From positions 1 through 64,000 of the forward strand of contig NZ_JNWZ01000011.1 of the NCBI RefSeq assembly GCF_000716545.1: 64,000 nt of DNA. The letters are read 5' to 3'. How positions within the stretch are numbered: the first letter of the stretch is position 1; every line of letters begins with the position of its first letter. The notes under the pieces were generated by a model. It saw nothing but the letters and a program-made list of their open reading frames with translations. It was not told the DNA's origin and searched no databases. Origin of the DNA: Kitasatospora phosalacinea. Lineage in GTDB: Bacteria > Actinomycetota > Actinomycetes > Streptomycetales > Streptomycetaceae. The translations under genes and the position numbers were made by a program. Of this stretch, positions 37,809 through 46,432 are shown in pieces.

Positions 37809-38138
37809 TCACCAGGGACCGTACGGGCCCTGGTTGCTGCGCCCGCCGCGGCCGTCGGTGAGCAGCTTGATCGCGGGGCGGACGTCCACCACGTAGACGA
37901 TCGAGGCGACCAGGCCGACCAGCGTCATCAGGCCGGTGATCGGGTTGGCGCCGAACAGCAGGTCCCAGAGCAGCGAGAGGCTCAGGACGATCACCCAGAA
38001 GCCCTTGGTCTTCTTGTCGGCCGCCCGGTACGCGTCCTCCCGGCGGAACAGGGCGTCGCCCAGCGCGAACACCTTGAAGCAGATGATCGCGGTGGCGATC
38101 CACCAGAACGGGTTCAAGAGGGCGACGTTCAGGATCAC
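37809..38138 (-). CDS. DUF2516-family membrane protein
   Basis: The 109-residue protein has two to three hydrophobic segments (about residues 4-24, 47-65, 66-86) and a Gly/Asn-rich tail. FWWIATAIICFKVFALGDALFRREDAY and TGLMTLVGLVASIVYVVDVRPAI match DUF2516, the Rv0476-type protein. GTG 38138 is used. It is the last gene of the HTH, HbhA-like, DUF2516 series, all on the minus strand. Confidence 0.85.
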   Translation of the reverse strand: MILNVALLNPFWWIATAIICFKVFALGDALFRREDAYRAADKKTKGFWVIVLSLSLLWDLLFGANPITGLMTLVGLVASIVYVVDVRPAIKLLTDGRGGRSNQGPYGPW

Positions 38139-38232
38139 CTTGAGCTCCTCACTCTTTCCTCCATCCTGGCACGGCCGTCGCCCCAGTCAACGGCCGACGG
38201 CGGCGCGGCGTTCCGGCCGGTCCCCGCGCCGC

Positions 38233-38787
38233 TCACTCCGCCTTCGGCGCGCTGCTCTTCCGGGCCCGGGGGGCCTTCTTGGCGGCCGGCTTCGACGCGG
38301 CGGGCTCCTCGTCCACCACGACCTCTTCCAGCACGACCTCTTCGACCACCGCTTCGGCCCCGGTCTCGTCCCCGGCGGCCGGCTCGGCGTCCTTCGAGGC
38401 CGCGGCCTCGGCGTTGGCGGCGTCGACCACGGTGCGGCCGCGGACGGCCAGCTCGTCGTAGACCTCCTTGGCCTTCACCGCGAACTCCAGCGCCCGGCCG
38501 ACCTGCTGCATCGCGAACTCCTGCGCCTTGGCCTGGAGTTCCTTCACGTCGGTGGGCAGCGCGGCGACCGCCTCGGTGACCTTGGCCTGCGCGTCGGCCA
38601 GCGCGGCGCCCGCGTCCTGCAGGGCGGCGGCGGCCTTCTCCTGGGTGCCCTTGCGGTCGGCGGCCAGCGCCTCCAGCTGGGCGGGCACCTCGCGGAGCTT
38701 CTCGTACGCGAGGTCGCCGGCGCCGGCCAGGGCGTACAGCGGGGTCGGGTCGGTGAGCGTCTTCTTGAACTCGTCGCTGATCGGCAT
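38233..38787 (-). CDS. HbhA-like helical protein with Lys/Ala-rich tail
   Basis: The 184-residue protein begins PISDEFKKTLTDPTPLYALAGAGDLAYEKLREVPAQL, as in mycobacterial HbhA-like proteins, then a long coiled coil (about residues 40-130). An acidic stretch (EEVVLEEVVVDEE) and a Lys/Ala/Pro end (KPAAKKAPRARKSSAPKAE) close it. In mycobacteria the basic tail binds heparin and host cells; in a soil actinomycete a cell-surface or polar scaffold role is more likely. ATG 38787 follows GGAGGACCC. The neighbouring HTH gene keeps the Rv0474-Rv0475 synteny. Confidence 0.85.
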   Translation of the reverse strand: MPISDEFKKTLTDPTPLYALAGAGDLAYEKLREVPAQLEALAADRKGTQEKAAAALQDAGAALADAQAKVTEAVAALPTDVKELQAKAQEFAMQQVGRALEFAVKAKEVYDELAVRGRTVVDAANAEAAASKDAEPAAGDETGAEAVVEEVVLEEVVVDEEPAASKPAAKKAPRARKSSAPKAE

Positions 38788-38890
38788 GTCGGGTCCTCCC
38801 GGTCGGGAGCCGCCGCGCGGTCGGGTCGCGCGGGGCTCGGTCACGCTGCTCTGGTCGTTTCGGGTCTGGTTCGTTCTTCGCGCCGGCGGG

Positions 38891-39259
38891 TCACGCGGGC
38901 CCGGCCGGGCGGGCCGCCTGGTTCTCCTTCAGGAAAGCCTCGTACACCGACAGCAGGGCCTGCTTCTGCCGCTCGTTGATCAGCGGATCGGCCAGGATCG
39001 CGGCCCGCAGCCCCGGCCCCTCCCCGTCCCGCTCCTCCAGGATCCCGGCCTGCACGTAGAGCGTCTCCGCCGAGATCCGCAGCGCCTTGGCGATCTGCTG
39101 GAGGATCTCCGCGCTGGGCTTGCGCAGCCCGCGCTCGATCTGGCTCAGGTACGGATTGGACACCCCGGCGACCTCGGCCAGCTGCCGCAGCGAGTACTGC
39201 GCGCTCCGCCGCTGCTCCCGGATGTACTCGCCGAGCGAGCCCACGTTCAGTGACGCCAT
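38891..39259 (-). CDS. XRE-family DNA-binding regulator (Rv0474-like)
   Basis: The 122-residue protein is one helix-turn-helix domain (about residues 8-65, EYIREQRRSAQYSLRQLAEVAGVSNPYLSQIERG), followed by a helical dimerisation tail. ATG 39259 lies 22 bp from a perfect 16-bp palindrome that is well placed as its own operator. It is 103 bp upstream of the HbhA-like gene on the same strand and probably controls it and the DUF2516 gene. Confidence 0.9.
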   Translation of the reverse strand: MASLNVGSLGEYIREQRRSAQYSLRQLAEVAGVSNPYLSQIERGLRKPSAEILQQIAKALRISAETLYVQAGILEERDGEGPGLRAAILADPLINERQKQALLSVYEAFLKENQAARPAGPA

Positions 39260-39618
39260 ACGGGCAGTCTGCCCCGCCGTGCTTGCAATTGCAAGCAGCC
39301 TGCTAGCGCCCGCGAGCCACCCGCCCCCGGACGCGCGCCGGGCCCCTGGGGTTCGTCCGGGGCGCCGGTGGCGGTGAGGTGGGGGCCGAGGGCGAGGCGG
39401 CCGGGGGCGGGGTCGGGGGTGTCGGGGGTGGCGGTGGCGGCGGTGGCGGCGCCGAACAGGGCGAGGGTGTTGTCGTCCCACACGTCCGCCGGCCGGTGGA
39501 TCTCGGCGCGGTCGAACTCCCGCGCTTCGGCGGCCAGTTCGGCGATCCGACCGATCGAGGCGTCGAGCAGGGCCGCGAACGCGAGCAGCGTGCGCGGGTG
39601 CCGGGGGCGGAAGGGCAC
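39247..39618 (-). CDS. Possible small hypothetical protein overlapping the regulator promoter
   Basis: The frame gives about 123 residues from a GTG at 39618, with a soluble helical N-terminal half (LAFAALLDASIGRIAELAAEAREFDRAEIHRPADVWDD) that looks protein-like. The C-terminal third is low-complexity, and it runs over the 16-bp palindrome and into the regulator's start codon, which is unlikely to be coding. The true end could be a frameshift or the gene may be an artefact. I recognise no family. Confidence 0.3.
   Translation of the reverse strand: MPFRPRHPRTLLAFAALLDASIGRIAELAAEAREFDRAEIHRPADVWDDNTLALFGAATAATATPDTPDPAPGRLALGPHLTATGAPDEPQGPGARPGAGGSRALAGCLQLQARRGRLPVWRH
39281..39296. promoter_or_regulatory. 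16-bp perfect palindrome, probable XRE operator
   Basis: GCTTGCAATTGCAAGC is a perfect inverted repeat 22 bp upstream of the XRE regulator's start codon, in DNA otherwise very G+C-rich. It is a natural autoregulatory operator. Confidence 0.7.
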
Positions 39619-39741
39619 GGGGGTGATCGTGCCCGGCCGGTCGGGCGGTCGCCATCCGGAGAAGTACGGTGGGGACGGCGAACTGCCGCCGCCGGGGCGG
39701 GACTTCACCGGCGGGACGGACGGGCCGGGAGGGCTGGCGGG

Positions 39742-40356
39742 ATGGCGGAGCGGCGGGTCGGGGCGGTGCTGTGCGACCTGGACGGGGTGCTGCGGATCTG
39801 GGCGGACCTGGCGGACGTCGACCTGGCGCACGGGTTCGCGCCCGGCACGGTCGCCGGGGCGGCGTTCCGGCCGGAGCGGCTGCTGCCCGTGGTGACCGGG
39901 CTGGTCGGGGACGGGGAGTGGCGGGCCCTGGTGGCCGGGGACCTGGCGGCGGGGTGCGGGTCGGTGGAGCGGGCGCGGGCGGCGGTGGCGGCCTGGGGGC
40001 GGCAGCCGTCCCGGGTGGACCGGGAGGTGCTGGCGCTGCTCGCGGAGGCCCGCCGGAGCGTGCCGGTGGTGCTGGTCTCCAACGGGACCGACCGGCTGGA
40101 GTCCGACCTGGCGGCGCTCGGACTGGACGCCGCGGTCGACGCGGTGGTCAACTCCGCCCGGGTCGGGGCGGCCAAGCCGGACCCCCGGATCTACCTCGCC
40201 GCCGCCGAACGGGCCGGGACGCCGGTGGAACGCTGCCTGTTCGTCGACGACACCGCCGGGCACGTCGCGGCCGCGGCGGCGCTCGGCATGCACGGCCACC
40301 ACCACCGCGGGGCGGACGGGCTGCGCGCGGCGCTCGACGGCCACGGCCTGCTCTGA
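39742..40356 (+). CDS. HAD-like hydrolase (phosphatase)
   Basis: The 204-residue protein shows the HAD motifs: LCDLDGVLR at about residues 10-18 with nucleophile Asp12 and second Asp14, VLVSNGT at about 112, AAKPDPRIY at about 142, and LFVDDTAGHVAAA at about 165. It has a cap domain of the HAD-IA type. Substrates are small phosphates; none can be named. ATG 39742 has GGAGGGCTGGCGG upstream. The alpha/beta hydrolase follows 55 bp downstream. Confidence 0.88.
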   Translation: MAERRVGAVLCDLDGVLRIWADLADVDLAHGFAPGTVAGAAFRPERLLPVVTGLVGDGEWRALVAGDLAAGCGSVERARAAVAAWGRQPSRVDREVLALLAEARRSVPVVLVSNGTDRLESDLAALGLDAAVDAVVNSARVGAAKPDPRIYLAAAERAGTPVERCLFVDDTAGHVAAAAALGMHGHHHRGADGLRAALDGHGLL

Positions 40357-40411
40357 CCGCCCCGTGGAATCACCTGCCGCACCGGGCCGGGGCGTGCCAC
40401 CATCCGGGGCC

Positions 40412-41236
40412 ATGACGATCTTCCACGGGTACGACGGAACCGCCCTCCACTACGAGCGACTCGGCGACGGCGCACCCCTGGTGGCGATCCCCGGCGGCCC
40501 GGGCATGGACGCCCGCTACCTCGGCACCCTCGGCGGGCTGGACGCCCGCCGGGGGCTGGTCCGGTTCGACCCGCGGGGCTGCGGCCGCTCGGCGGCGCCC
40601 GCCGACAGGTCGAGCTGCGCGTTCTCCGCCCAGGCCGCGGACGTGGAGGCCCTGCGGGAGCACCTCGGGGCGGAGCGCGTCGACCTGCTCGGCCACTCGG
40701 CGGGGGCGCTCACCGCGCAACGCTACGCCGCTCGGTTCCCGCACCGGGTGCGGTCGCTGGTGCTGGTCACCCCGGTCGGACGGGCGGCCAGGGAGCCCGA
40801 CCCGGCGGAGCTCGCCGCCGTCCGGGCCGCGCGCGCGGCGGAGCCCTGGTACCCGGACGCGGCCGAGGCCGACGCCCTGCTGGCCGCCGGTGCGGGCGAC
40901 CCGGCGGAGCTGGTCCGGCGGATCACGCCGTTCTTCTGGGGCAGTTGGGACGAGCGGGCCCGCGCGGCGGCGTTCGCCCCGGGGTCGGCGCCGGTCGCGC
41001 CCTGGATGCGGGAGGCGTTCTACGCGGGCTCCGGCGAGGGGCGGCCGGTGGCGGCGCCGGTGCTGGTGGTCGCCGGTGAGCGGGACGGGATGATCGGCAC
41101 CGCCCCCGCGCGGCTGGTCGCGGCCCTCCACCCGGACTCCCGCCTCGCCGTGCTGCCGGGAGTGGGCCACCGGCCGTGGGTGGAGGACCCGGACGGGTTC
41201 GCCGCGCTGGTGGGGGAATTCCTCGACCGCGCGTGA
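40412..41236 (+). CDS. Alpha/beta-hydrolase, proline-iminopeptidase-like
   Basis: The 274-residue protein has an HGxP-like oxyanion region (IPGGPGMDARYL at about residues 30-41), DPRGCGRSA at about 52-60, the nucleophile elbow GHSAGAL at about 94-100 (Ser96), a late Asp in GERDG and the catalytic His in GVGHRPWVEDP. The pattern fits proline iminopeptidases and related esterases. ATG 40412 is preceded by CCGGGGCC. It follows the HAD gene and may be co-transcribed. Confidence 0.87.
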   Translation: MTIFHGYDGTALHYERLGDGAPLVAIPGGPGMDARYLGTLGGLDARRGLVRFDPRGCGRSAAPADRSSCAFSAQAADVEALREHLGAERVDLLGHSAGALTAQRYAARFPHRVRSLVLVTPVGRAAREPDPAELAAVRAARAAEPWYPDAAEADALLAAGAGDPAELVRRITPFFWGSWDERARAAAFAPGSAPVAPWMREAFYAGSGEGRPVAAPVLVVAGERDGMIGTAPARLVAALHPDSRLAVLPGVGHRPWVEDPDGFAALVGEFLDRA

Positions 41237-41259
41237 GAGCGGGGCCCTCCGCGGGAGCC

Positions 41260-41415
41260 CTATTCGGTCAGGTGCCGGTAGAGCGGGGCGAGGAGGGCCG
41301 CCAGGTCGGGAGCGAGTTCGGGGAGGGCGGGGGCGGGCGGGTCGGGGGGTGCGGGGCGGAGGGTGAACTCGCCCTGCCAGAAGGTGTCGAGGCACTGGTC
41401 GATCGGCTGGTCCAC
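41260..41415 (-). pseudogene. 51-residue possible tail remnant of a SWIM-type zinc-finger protein
   Basis: A GTG at 41415 lies 4 bp after the SNF2 helicase stop, and an open frame continues to 41260 with LDTFWQGEF near the start and DLAALLAPLYRHLTE at the end. In streptomycetes this helicase is usually followed by a SWIM zinc-finger gene of 400 or more residues; this piece resembles only its end. No Cys/His zinc motif remains. It could be a functionless remnant or a chance short reading. Confidence 0.4.
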
Positions 41416-41419
41416 GGTG

Positions 41420-44400
41420 TCAGATCCCGGTCGCGTCGGCGGAGAGGGTGAGCAGTTCGCGGAGCTGTTCGGTGGGGAGCCCGGTCAGCCAGCTCTCGCC
41501 GGCGCCGACCACCGAATCGGCCAACTCCCGTTTGCTGTCTATGAGTTCGGCGATGCGTTCCTCGATGGTGCCGGTGCACACCAGCTTGCGGACCTGGACG
41601 TCGCGGTGCTGGCCGATGCGGTGGGCGCGGTCGGTGGCCTGGTCCTCGGCGGCGGGGTTCCACCAGCGGTCGAGGTGGACGACCTGGTTGGCGGCGGTGA
41701 GGTTGAGCCCGGTACCGCCGGCCTTCAGCGAGAGCAGGAACACCCCCGGCCCGTCCGGGGACTGGAAGCGGTCGACGAGCCCCTGGCGGCGCGCCGCGCC
41801 GAGGCCGCCGTGCAGGAAGAGGACGGGGGTGCCGAGGCGGCGGCGCAGGTGGGGCTGGAGCATCGCGCCGAACTCCGCGTACTGGGTGAAGACGAGGGCC
41901 CGGTCGCCCTCCGCCAGGGCCTCCCGGAGCAGGGCGACCAGGCGTTCGACCTTGCCCGATCGGCCGCCCAACGGGCTTCTGTCGCGCAGGAGTTGGGCGG
42001 GGTGGTTGCAGACCTGCTTGAGCCGGCCGAGGGCGGCCAGCACGGCGCCCTTGCGTTCGACGCCGCGGATGCCGCCGAGGCGACCGAGCAGGTCGGCGAC
42101 CACGGCCTGGTAGAGGCCGGCCTGCTCGGGGGTGAGGTTGCAGCGGACGGTGAACTCCTGCTTGGCGGGGAGCTGCCGGCCGATCTCCGGGTCGCTCTTG
42201 AGGCGGCGCAGCAGGAACGGCGCGGTGAGCCGCTGGAGCGCGGCGGCGACGTCCCGGTTGCCGGACTGCTCGATCGGGACGGCGTAGTGCTCGCGGAAGG
42301 ACTCGGGGGTGCCGAACAGGCCGGGGTTGGCGAAGTCGAGGACGGTGTGCAGCTCGGCGAGCCGGTTCTCGACGGGGGTGCCGGTGAGGGCGATCCGGGG
42401 GCCGGAGCGCAGTGAGCGCAGGGCGCGGGACTGGCGGGCGGCGCGGTTCTTGGCGTGCTGGGCCTCGTCGGCGACGACGCGCCGCCAGTGCACGGCGCGC
42501 AGTCGGTCGGCGTCGCGCTGGAGGATGCCGTAGGTGGTGATCACCAGGTCGGCGGTGGGGTCGGGGGCGGTGCGGTCGGGGCCGTGGTGGAGCTGGACGC
42601 GCAGCCGGGGGGTGAAACGGGCGGCTTCGCGGCGCCAGTTGCCGACGAGCGAGGTGGGGCAGACCAGCAGGACGGGGCCGCGGGCGCCGCGGGCGTGTTC
42701 GAGGGCGAGCAGGGCGAGGGTCTGGACGGTCTTGCCGAGGCCCATGTCGTCGGCGAGGACGGCGCCGAGGCCGAGCCGTCCGAGGGCGTCCAGCCAGGCC
42801 AGGCCGCGTTCCTGGTAGGGGCGCAGGGCGCCGGTGAAGCCGGGCGGGGGCGCGGCGCGGCGGGCGCCGGGGAGACGGCCGAGGCGGCCGGCCAGCAGGT
42901 CGCCGAGCGGGCCTTCGGCGTGCACGGCGGTGACCGGGAGGCCGTCGACGACGGTGCCGTCGGTGGCGGCGAGGCGGAGCAGGGCGGCGGCGTCCAGTCG
43001 CGGGTCGTCGCGGCGGGCGGCGAGGAAGCGCAGGGCGGCGGCGAGCTGTCCGGCGTCCACCTCGATCCACCGGCCGCGGAACCGGACCAGGCCCGCCTGG
43101 GCGTCCGCGAGTTCGTCCAACTCCTGCTGGGTGAGCGGGTGTTCGCCGACGGCGAGTTGCCAGCGGAAGTCCAGTGCGGCGTCCCGGTCGGCCTGGGCGG
43201 CGCGCCGGACGGAGCCGGGGGCGGTGGTGTGCGCGGTGGCGGCGAGGCCGAGCCGGGGGCGGCGCTGCCACCAGGCGGGCAGCAGGACGCGGTGCCCGGC
43301 GGCGGCGAGCGCGGGGGCGTCGTCGCGCAGGAAGGCGAGCGCGCCGGCCCGGTCGAGGTCGAGCCCGGTGGGGCGGGTGCGGTGCAGGGCGGTCCGCAGG
43401 TCGGGCAGCAGGCGGGCGGCGCGGTCGAGTTCGGCGAGGTACGCCTCGACCGGGTCGTCGACCGCCCGGGCGAGGGCGGCGAACCCCGGCCCGCCGGACC
43501 AGAGTTCGGCGGCGGGCAGCAGCAGCGAGGGCCGGTCGGCCGGGCCGAGCAGCACGTCCAGGCGCCAGTTCTCGTCCACGACGGTGGCGTCCGGGTCGTC
43601 GGCGGCGGTGCCGAGCGGTTCGGCGAGGCGGAAGGCGAGCCGGACCAGGCCGAGCGGCGCGGTGCCGGCCGAGTCGGCGGCGAGCCGGGCGGCCTGCGCG
43701 GGGTCGGGCGGGGCGGGCAGCCGGCCGTCGGGGCCGCGCAGGGCGGCGAGCCAGGCCGGCGCGCCGGGAGCGGGCGGGGGGGCGTCGGCCAGCGCGACGC
43801 GGGTCTCGTGGTCGGTGAGCGCGTCCAGCACGGTGTCGAGCAGGACGCTGCCGGCGGGTTCGTGGCCGTCCTCGGCGCGGGCGACCGGCGGGCAGCCGGC
43901 CGCCAGTGCGAGGGCCTCCCGGCGGGTGTCCGGTTCGTGCGCGGGCCGCCAGCGGGCCGCCCACCCGCCGGGCTCCGCCACCAGCGCGGGCAGCACCCGG
44001 CCGCGCCCGGCCAGCCGCCAGGCCAGGTCGTGCACACCGGTCAGCCAGCGCAGCGACGCCCCGTACGCGAGTTCCGCCGTCCGGCCGCCGGGCAGTTCGA
44101 CGGTGGTGCCCGGCCAGTACGGGTCGAACAGCTCGCCGAGCAGCTGCGCGGCCTCCGGCAGGTCGAACAGCAGCGCGGGCACCCGCCACGGGCGCAGTTC
44201 CAGGCCCCTGGCGGTGGAGCCCACCGGGAGGTCCGGCGAGGGCGTAGGCCGCGCGCCGAGCGTCGGCAGCCGCAGCGTCAGCCAGCGCTCGTCCCCGCGC
44301 TCCGCCAGCCAGGCCGGCCCCGGTCCGACCGCCGCGAGCAGACCCGCGACCTCGCCCGCCGGGCAGGCGTACGGGTGCCGCGCACCCTCTCGCGCCCGCC

Positions 44401-44476
44401 CGGTGAACGCCCCGGCGTCCTCCGCCCACACCCCGAGCCGCGCGTCGGCCCGCCACTGGGCGTGCAGGACGTACAT
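41420..44476 (-). CDS. SNF2-family DEAD/DEAH-box helicase
   Basis: The 1018-residue protein has an N-terminal SNF2-associated region (about 1-560) and a two-lobe ATPase motor (about 565-1015). Motifs include LADDMGLGKTVQTLALLALE (Walker A), VADEAQHAKN (Walker B), ALTGTPVENRLAELH, LFLHGGLGAARRQGLVDRFQ, LLSLKAGGTGLNLTAANQV and DRAHRIGQHRDVQVRKL. It remodels nucleoprotein or translocates on DNA; its usual partner is a SWIM-domain protein, here apparently reduced to a fragment. ATG 44476 is used. Confidence 0.93.
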   Translation of the reverse strand: MYVLHAQWRADARLGVWAEDAGAFTGRAREGARHPYACPAGEVAGLLAAVGPGPAWLAERGDERWLTLRLPTLGARPTPSPDLPVGSTARGLELRPWRVPALLFDLPEAAQLLGELFDPYWPGTTVELPGGRTAELAYGASLRWLTGVHDLAWRLAGRGRVLPALVAEPGGWAARWRPAHEPDTRREALALAAGCPPVARAEDGHEPAGSVLLDTVLDALTDHETRVALADAPPPAPGAPAWLAALRGPDGRLPAPPDPAQAARLAADSAGTAPLGLVRLAFRLAEPLGTAADDPDATVVDENWRLDVLLGPADRPSLLLPAAELWSGGPGFAALARAVDDPVEAYLAELDRAARLLPDLRTALHRTRPTGLDLDRAGALAFLRDDAPALAAAGHRVLLPAWWQRRPRLGLAATAHTTAPGSVRRAAQADRDAALDFRWQLAVGEHPLTQQELDELADAQAGLVRFRGRWIEVDAGQLAAALRFLAARRDDPRLDAAALLRLAATDGTVVDGLPVTAVHAEGPLGDLLAGRLGRLPGARRAAPPPGFTGALRPYQERGLAWLDALGRLGLGAVLADDMGLGKTVQTLALLALEHARGARGPVLLVCPTSLVGNWRREAARFTPRLRVQLHHGPDRTAPDPTADLVITTYGILQRDADRLRAVHWRRVVADEAQHAKNRAARQSRALRSLRSGPRIALTGTPVENRLAELHTVLDFANPGLFGTPESFREHYAVPIEQSGNRDVAAALQRLTAPFLLRRLKSDPEIGRQLPAKQEFTVRCNLTPEQAGLYQAVVADLLGRLGGIRGVERKGAVLAALGRLKQVCNHPAQLLRDRSPLGGRSGKVERLVALLREALAEGDRALVFTQYAEFGAMLQPHLRRRLGTPVLFLHGGLGAARRQGLVDRFQSPDGPGVFLLSLKAGGTGLNLTAANQVVHLDRWWNPAAEDQATDRAHRIGQHRDVQVRKLVCTGTIEERIAELIDSKRELADSVVGAGESWLTGLPTEQLRELLTLSADATGI

Positions 44477-44620
44477 CGGACCTCCGGAGGGACGGGCGCG
44501 GGACCTTCCAGCCTAGATCGGCCCGCCGACACGTCCGCAGGACGCGACATCAGGGCCCGGGGAACGGCGGGGCCGTGCTGCCGGCGGTCGGAGCCCCTGG
44601 TTCGTCCCCCTTCGCCCTTC

Positions 44621-46432
44621 TCAGCTGAGGTGGAACACCGGCCCGCGCGGGGTGAACGGCAGCGTGGCGCCGCGCGGGACGAGGTAGGCGTGTTCGCGGC
44701 GCGGGACGCGCAGGGCGTCGCAGTCGGTGTCGGTGATGATCAGCAGGGGCGCGTCGGCGGGGAAGTCGGGGGCGCGGGCGAGCAGGTCGACGCCGGGTTG
44801 CAGGACGGTGCCGCCGCGGCCGCGGACGCGGACCCGGCCGGCGAGTTCGGCGACCGGCAGGTAGCCCGCGTCGTGGGGTGCGGCGTCGCAGTGGACGACC
44901 CGGACGGCGGGGACGTCGCGGGCGGCGGCGTAGGAGGCGATCGCGCCGAGGGCCTTGCCGAGCAGGGTGCGGTCCATCGAGCCGGAGGTGTCGAGCAGCA
45001 CGCCGAAGGTGCGGCGCGGCGTCTCCTCGTACGGGTGGTGGCGTCCGGCGCGCGGGATGTCGGGGCTGGCGGACTGGCGGCGGGAGGGGCGGGCGTAGGA
45101 GCGCAGCGGTTCGGGGCGGGGGACGTACTCGTCGAACCAGCGGGCGAGCCGGGCGTCCCAGGGCAGCGGCGGCTGGGCGAGGGCGCGGATCTCCTCGACC
45201 AGTCCGGCGGGCAGCAGGCCGCGGTCGCGGACGTGCAGGTCGAAGCCCTGTTGCAGGCCCCGCCGGTAGAAGTCGTCGAGGTCGACGTGGCCGCGTCCGC
45301 CCGCGCGGGGCAGCGGTTCGCCGAGGACGTCGCCGAGGCCCTTGCCGCGCAGGGTGGCGAGGCGGCGCAGGCGGCGCTGGTCGCGGGCGATCCGGTCGTA
45401 GACCTCCTCGGCGGACAGGCCCTTGAGCCCGGGGTCGTGGAGCAGCCCTTCGGGCATCTCGCCGACGCCCATCTCCAGCAGCCAGCCGTTGACGACGTAG
45501 TCGGCGGCGACGTTGAACAGGTACGGGTCGCGGCCGCCGGCCCGGTCGCCGTGGCGGAGGGCGGCGTGCAGCATCTCGTGGGCGAGGACGAAGCGCCACT
45601 CCTCGTCGGTGTGGTGGCGCAGCGGGTTGAGGTAGATCTCGCCCGCCTCGGCGTTGACGGCGGCGATCGTGATGCCGTGGGCGCGGGCGAGTTCGGCGTC
45701 GGCGACGAGGGTGAGTCCGGCGGCGAGGCCGCCGAGCAGCGGGTAGTGGGCGACGAACCAGCCGAGGGCGCGTTCCCAGGGGCGCTGCGGGAGGCGGGGG
45801 CCGTCGTGGGTCTCGCGGCGGCCGCCGGCGACGTCCATGGCGGCGGAGACGGTGCGGGTGAGGGCGTGGGCGAAGGCGAGCGTCCAGTCCTCCGGGTCCT
45901 CGTGGGCGGTCCAGGGCGTGAGGTGCTGGTCGGGCCGGTCGCCGCCGGTGCCGCAGGCCCGGTACGCGGCGGGGACGCCGTCGCGGCGCCAGCGGGCGGC
46001 GAGTTCCTCCTCGTCGCCGCCGGGCCAGGTGCCGGGCAGGTCGTCGGGGGCACGGCCGATCGGGAAGGTGGCGAGGAAGCGGTTGACGACGGCGCAGCGG
46101 GCGGCCAGGTCGGCCGCGTCGGGTTGGGCGCGGGGGCCGCGGGCGGCGGGGAGGTGGCCGAAGCCGAGGTGGAGCAGGGCGTGGGCGAGGGCCCAGGCCC
46201 ACTCCTCGGGTTCGGCGCGGCGGCGCCGGTTGTGGTGCAGGGTGCCGCACGAGTCGGCGGTCACCCAGCCGGTGGCGGGGTGCAGCGGGCAGCGTTCCTC
46301 GTCCAGCCGGCACAGCCCGGCGGGGACGGCGTCGAGCGCGGGGTTGCCGTGGATCCTGGCCAGTCCGGCGGTGAAGGCGGCCTTGACCGGGTCGGTCTTC
46401 TCCGGCCCGGCGGCGGCTCGGCGGCCGCTCAC
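44621..46432 (-). CDS. VWA domain protein with HExxH site (DUF2201-type)
   Basis: The 603-residue protein has a first part (about 1-140, with ALAHALLHLGFGHL), a zinc-like site FVLAHEMLHAALRHGDR at about 305-321, and a C-terminal VWA fold (about 465-603, GVLLDTSGSMDRTLLGKAL with the metal-ion-dependent adhesion DxSxS). It pairs with the MoxR ATPase encoded just upstream (GTG 46432 overlaps its stop by 4 bp). MoxR/VWA pairs act as metal-insertion or chaperone complexes. The HExxH suggests a possible protease activity, unproven. Confidence 0.85.
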   Translation of the reverse strand: MSGRRAAAGPEKTDPVKAAFTAGLARIHGNPALDAVPAGLCRLDEERCPLHPATGWVTADSCGTLHHNRRRRAEPEEWAWALAHALLHLGFGHLPAARGPRAQPDAADLAARCAVVNRFLATFPIGRAPDDLPGTWPGGDEEELAARWRRDGVPAAYRACGTGGDRPDQHLTPWTAHEDPEDWTLAFAHALTRTVSAAMDVAGGRRETHDGPRLPQRPWERALGWFVAHYPLLGGLAAGLTLVADAELARAHGITIAAVNAEAGEIYLNPLRHHTDEEWRFVLAHEMLHAALRHGDRAGGRDPYLFNVAADYVVNGWLLEMGVGEMPEGLLHDPGLKGLSAEEVYDRIARDQRRLRRLATLRGKGLGDVLGEPLPRAGGRGHVDLDDFYRRGLQQGFDLHVRDRGLLPAGLVEEIRALAQPPLPWDARLARWFDEYVPRPEPLRSYARPSRRQSASPDIPRAGRHHPYEETPRRTFGVLLDTSGSMDRTLLGKALGAIASYAAARDVPAVRVVHCDAAPHDAGYLPVAELAGRVRVRGRGGTVLQPGVDLLARAPDFPADAPLLIITDTDCDALRVPRREHAYLVPRGATLPFTPRGPVFHLS

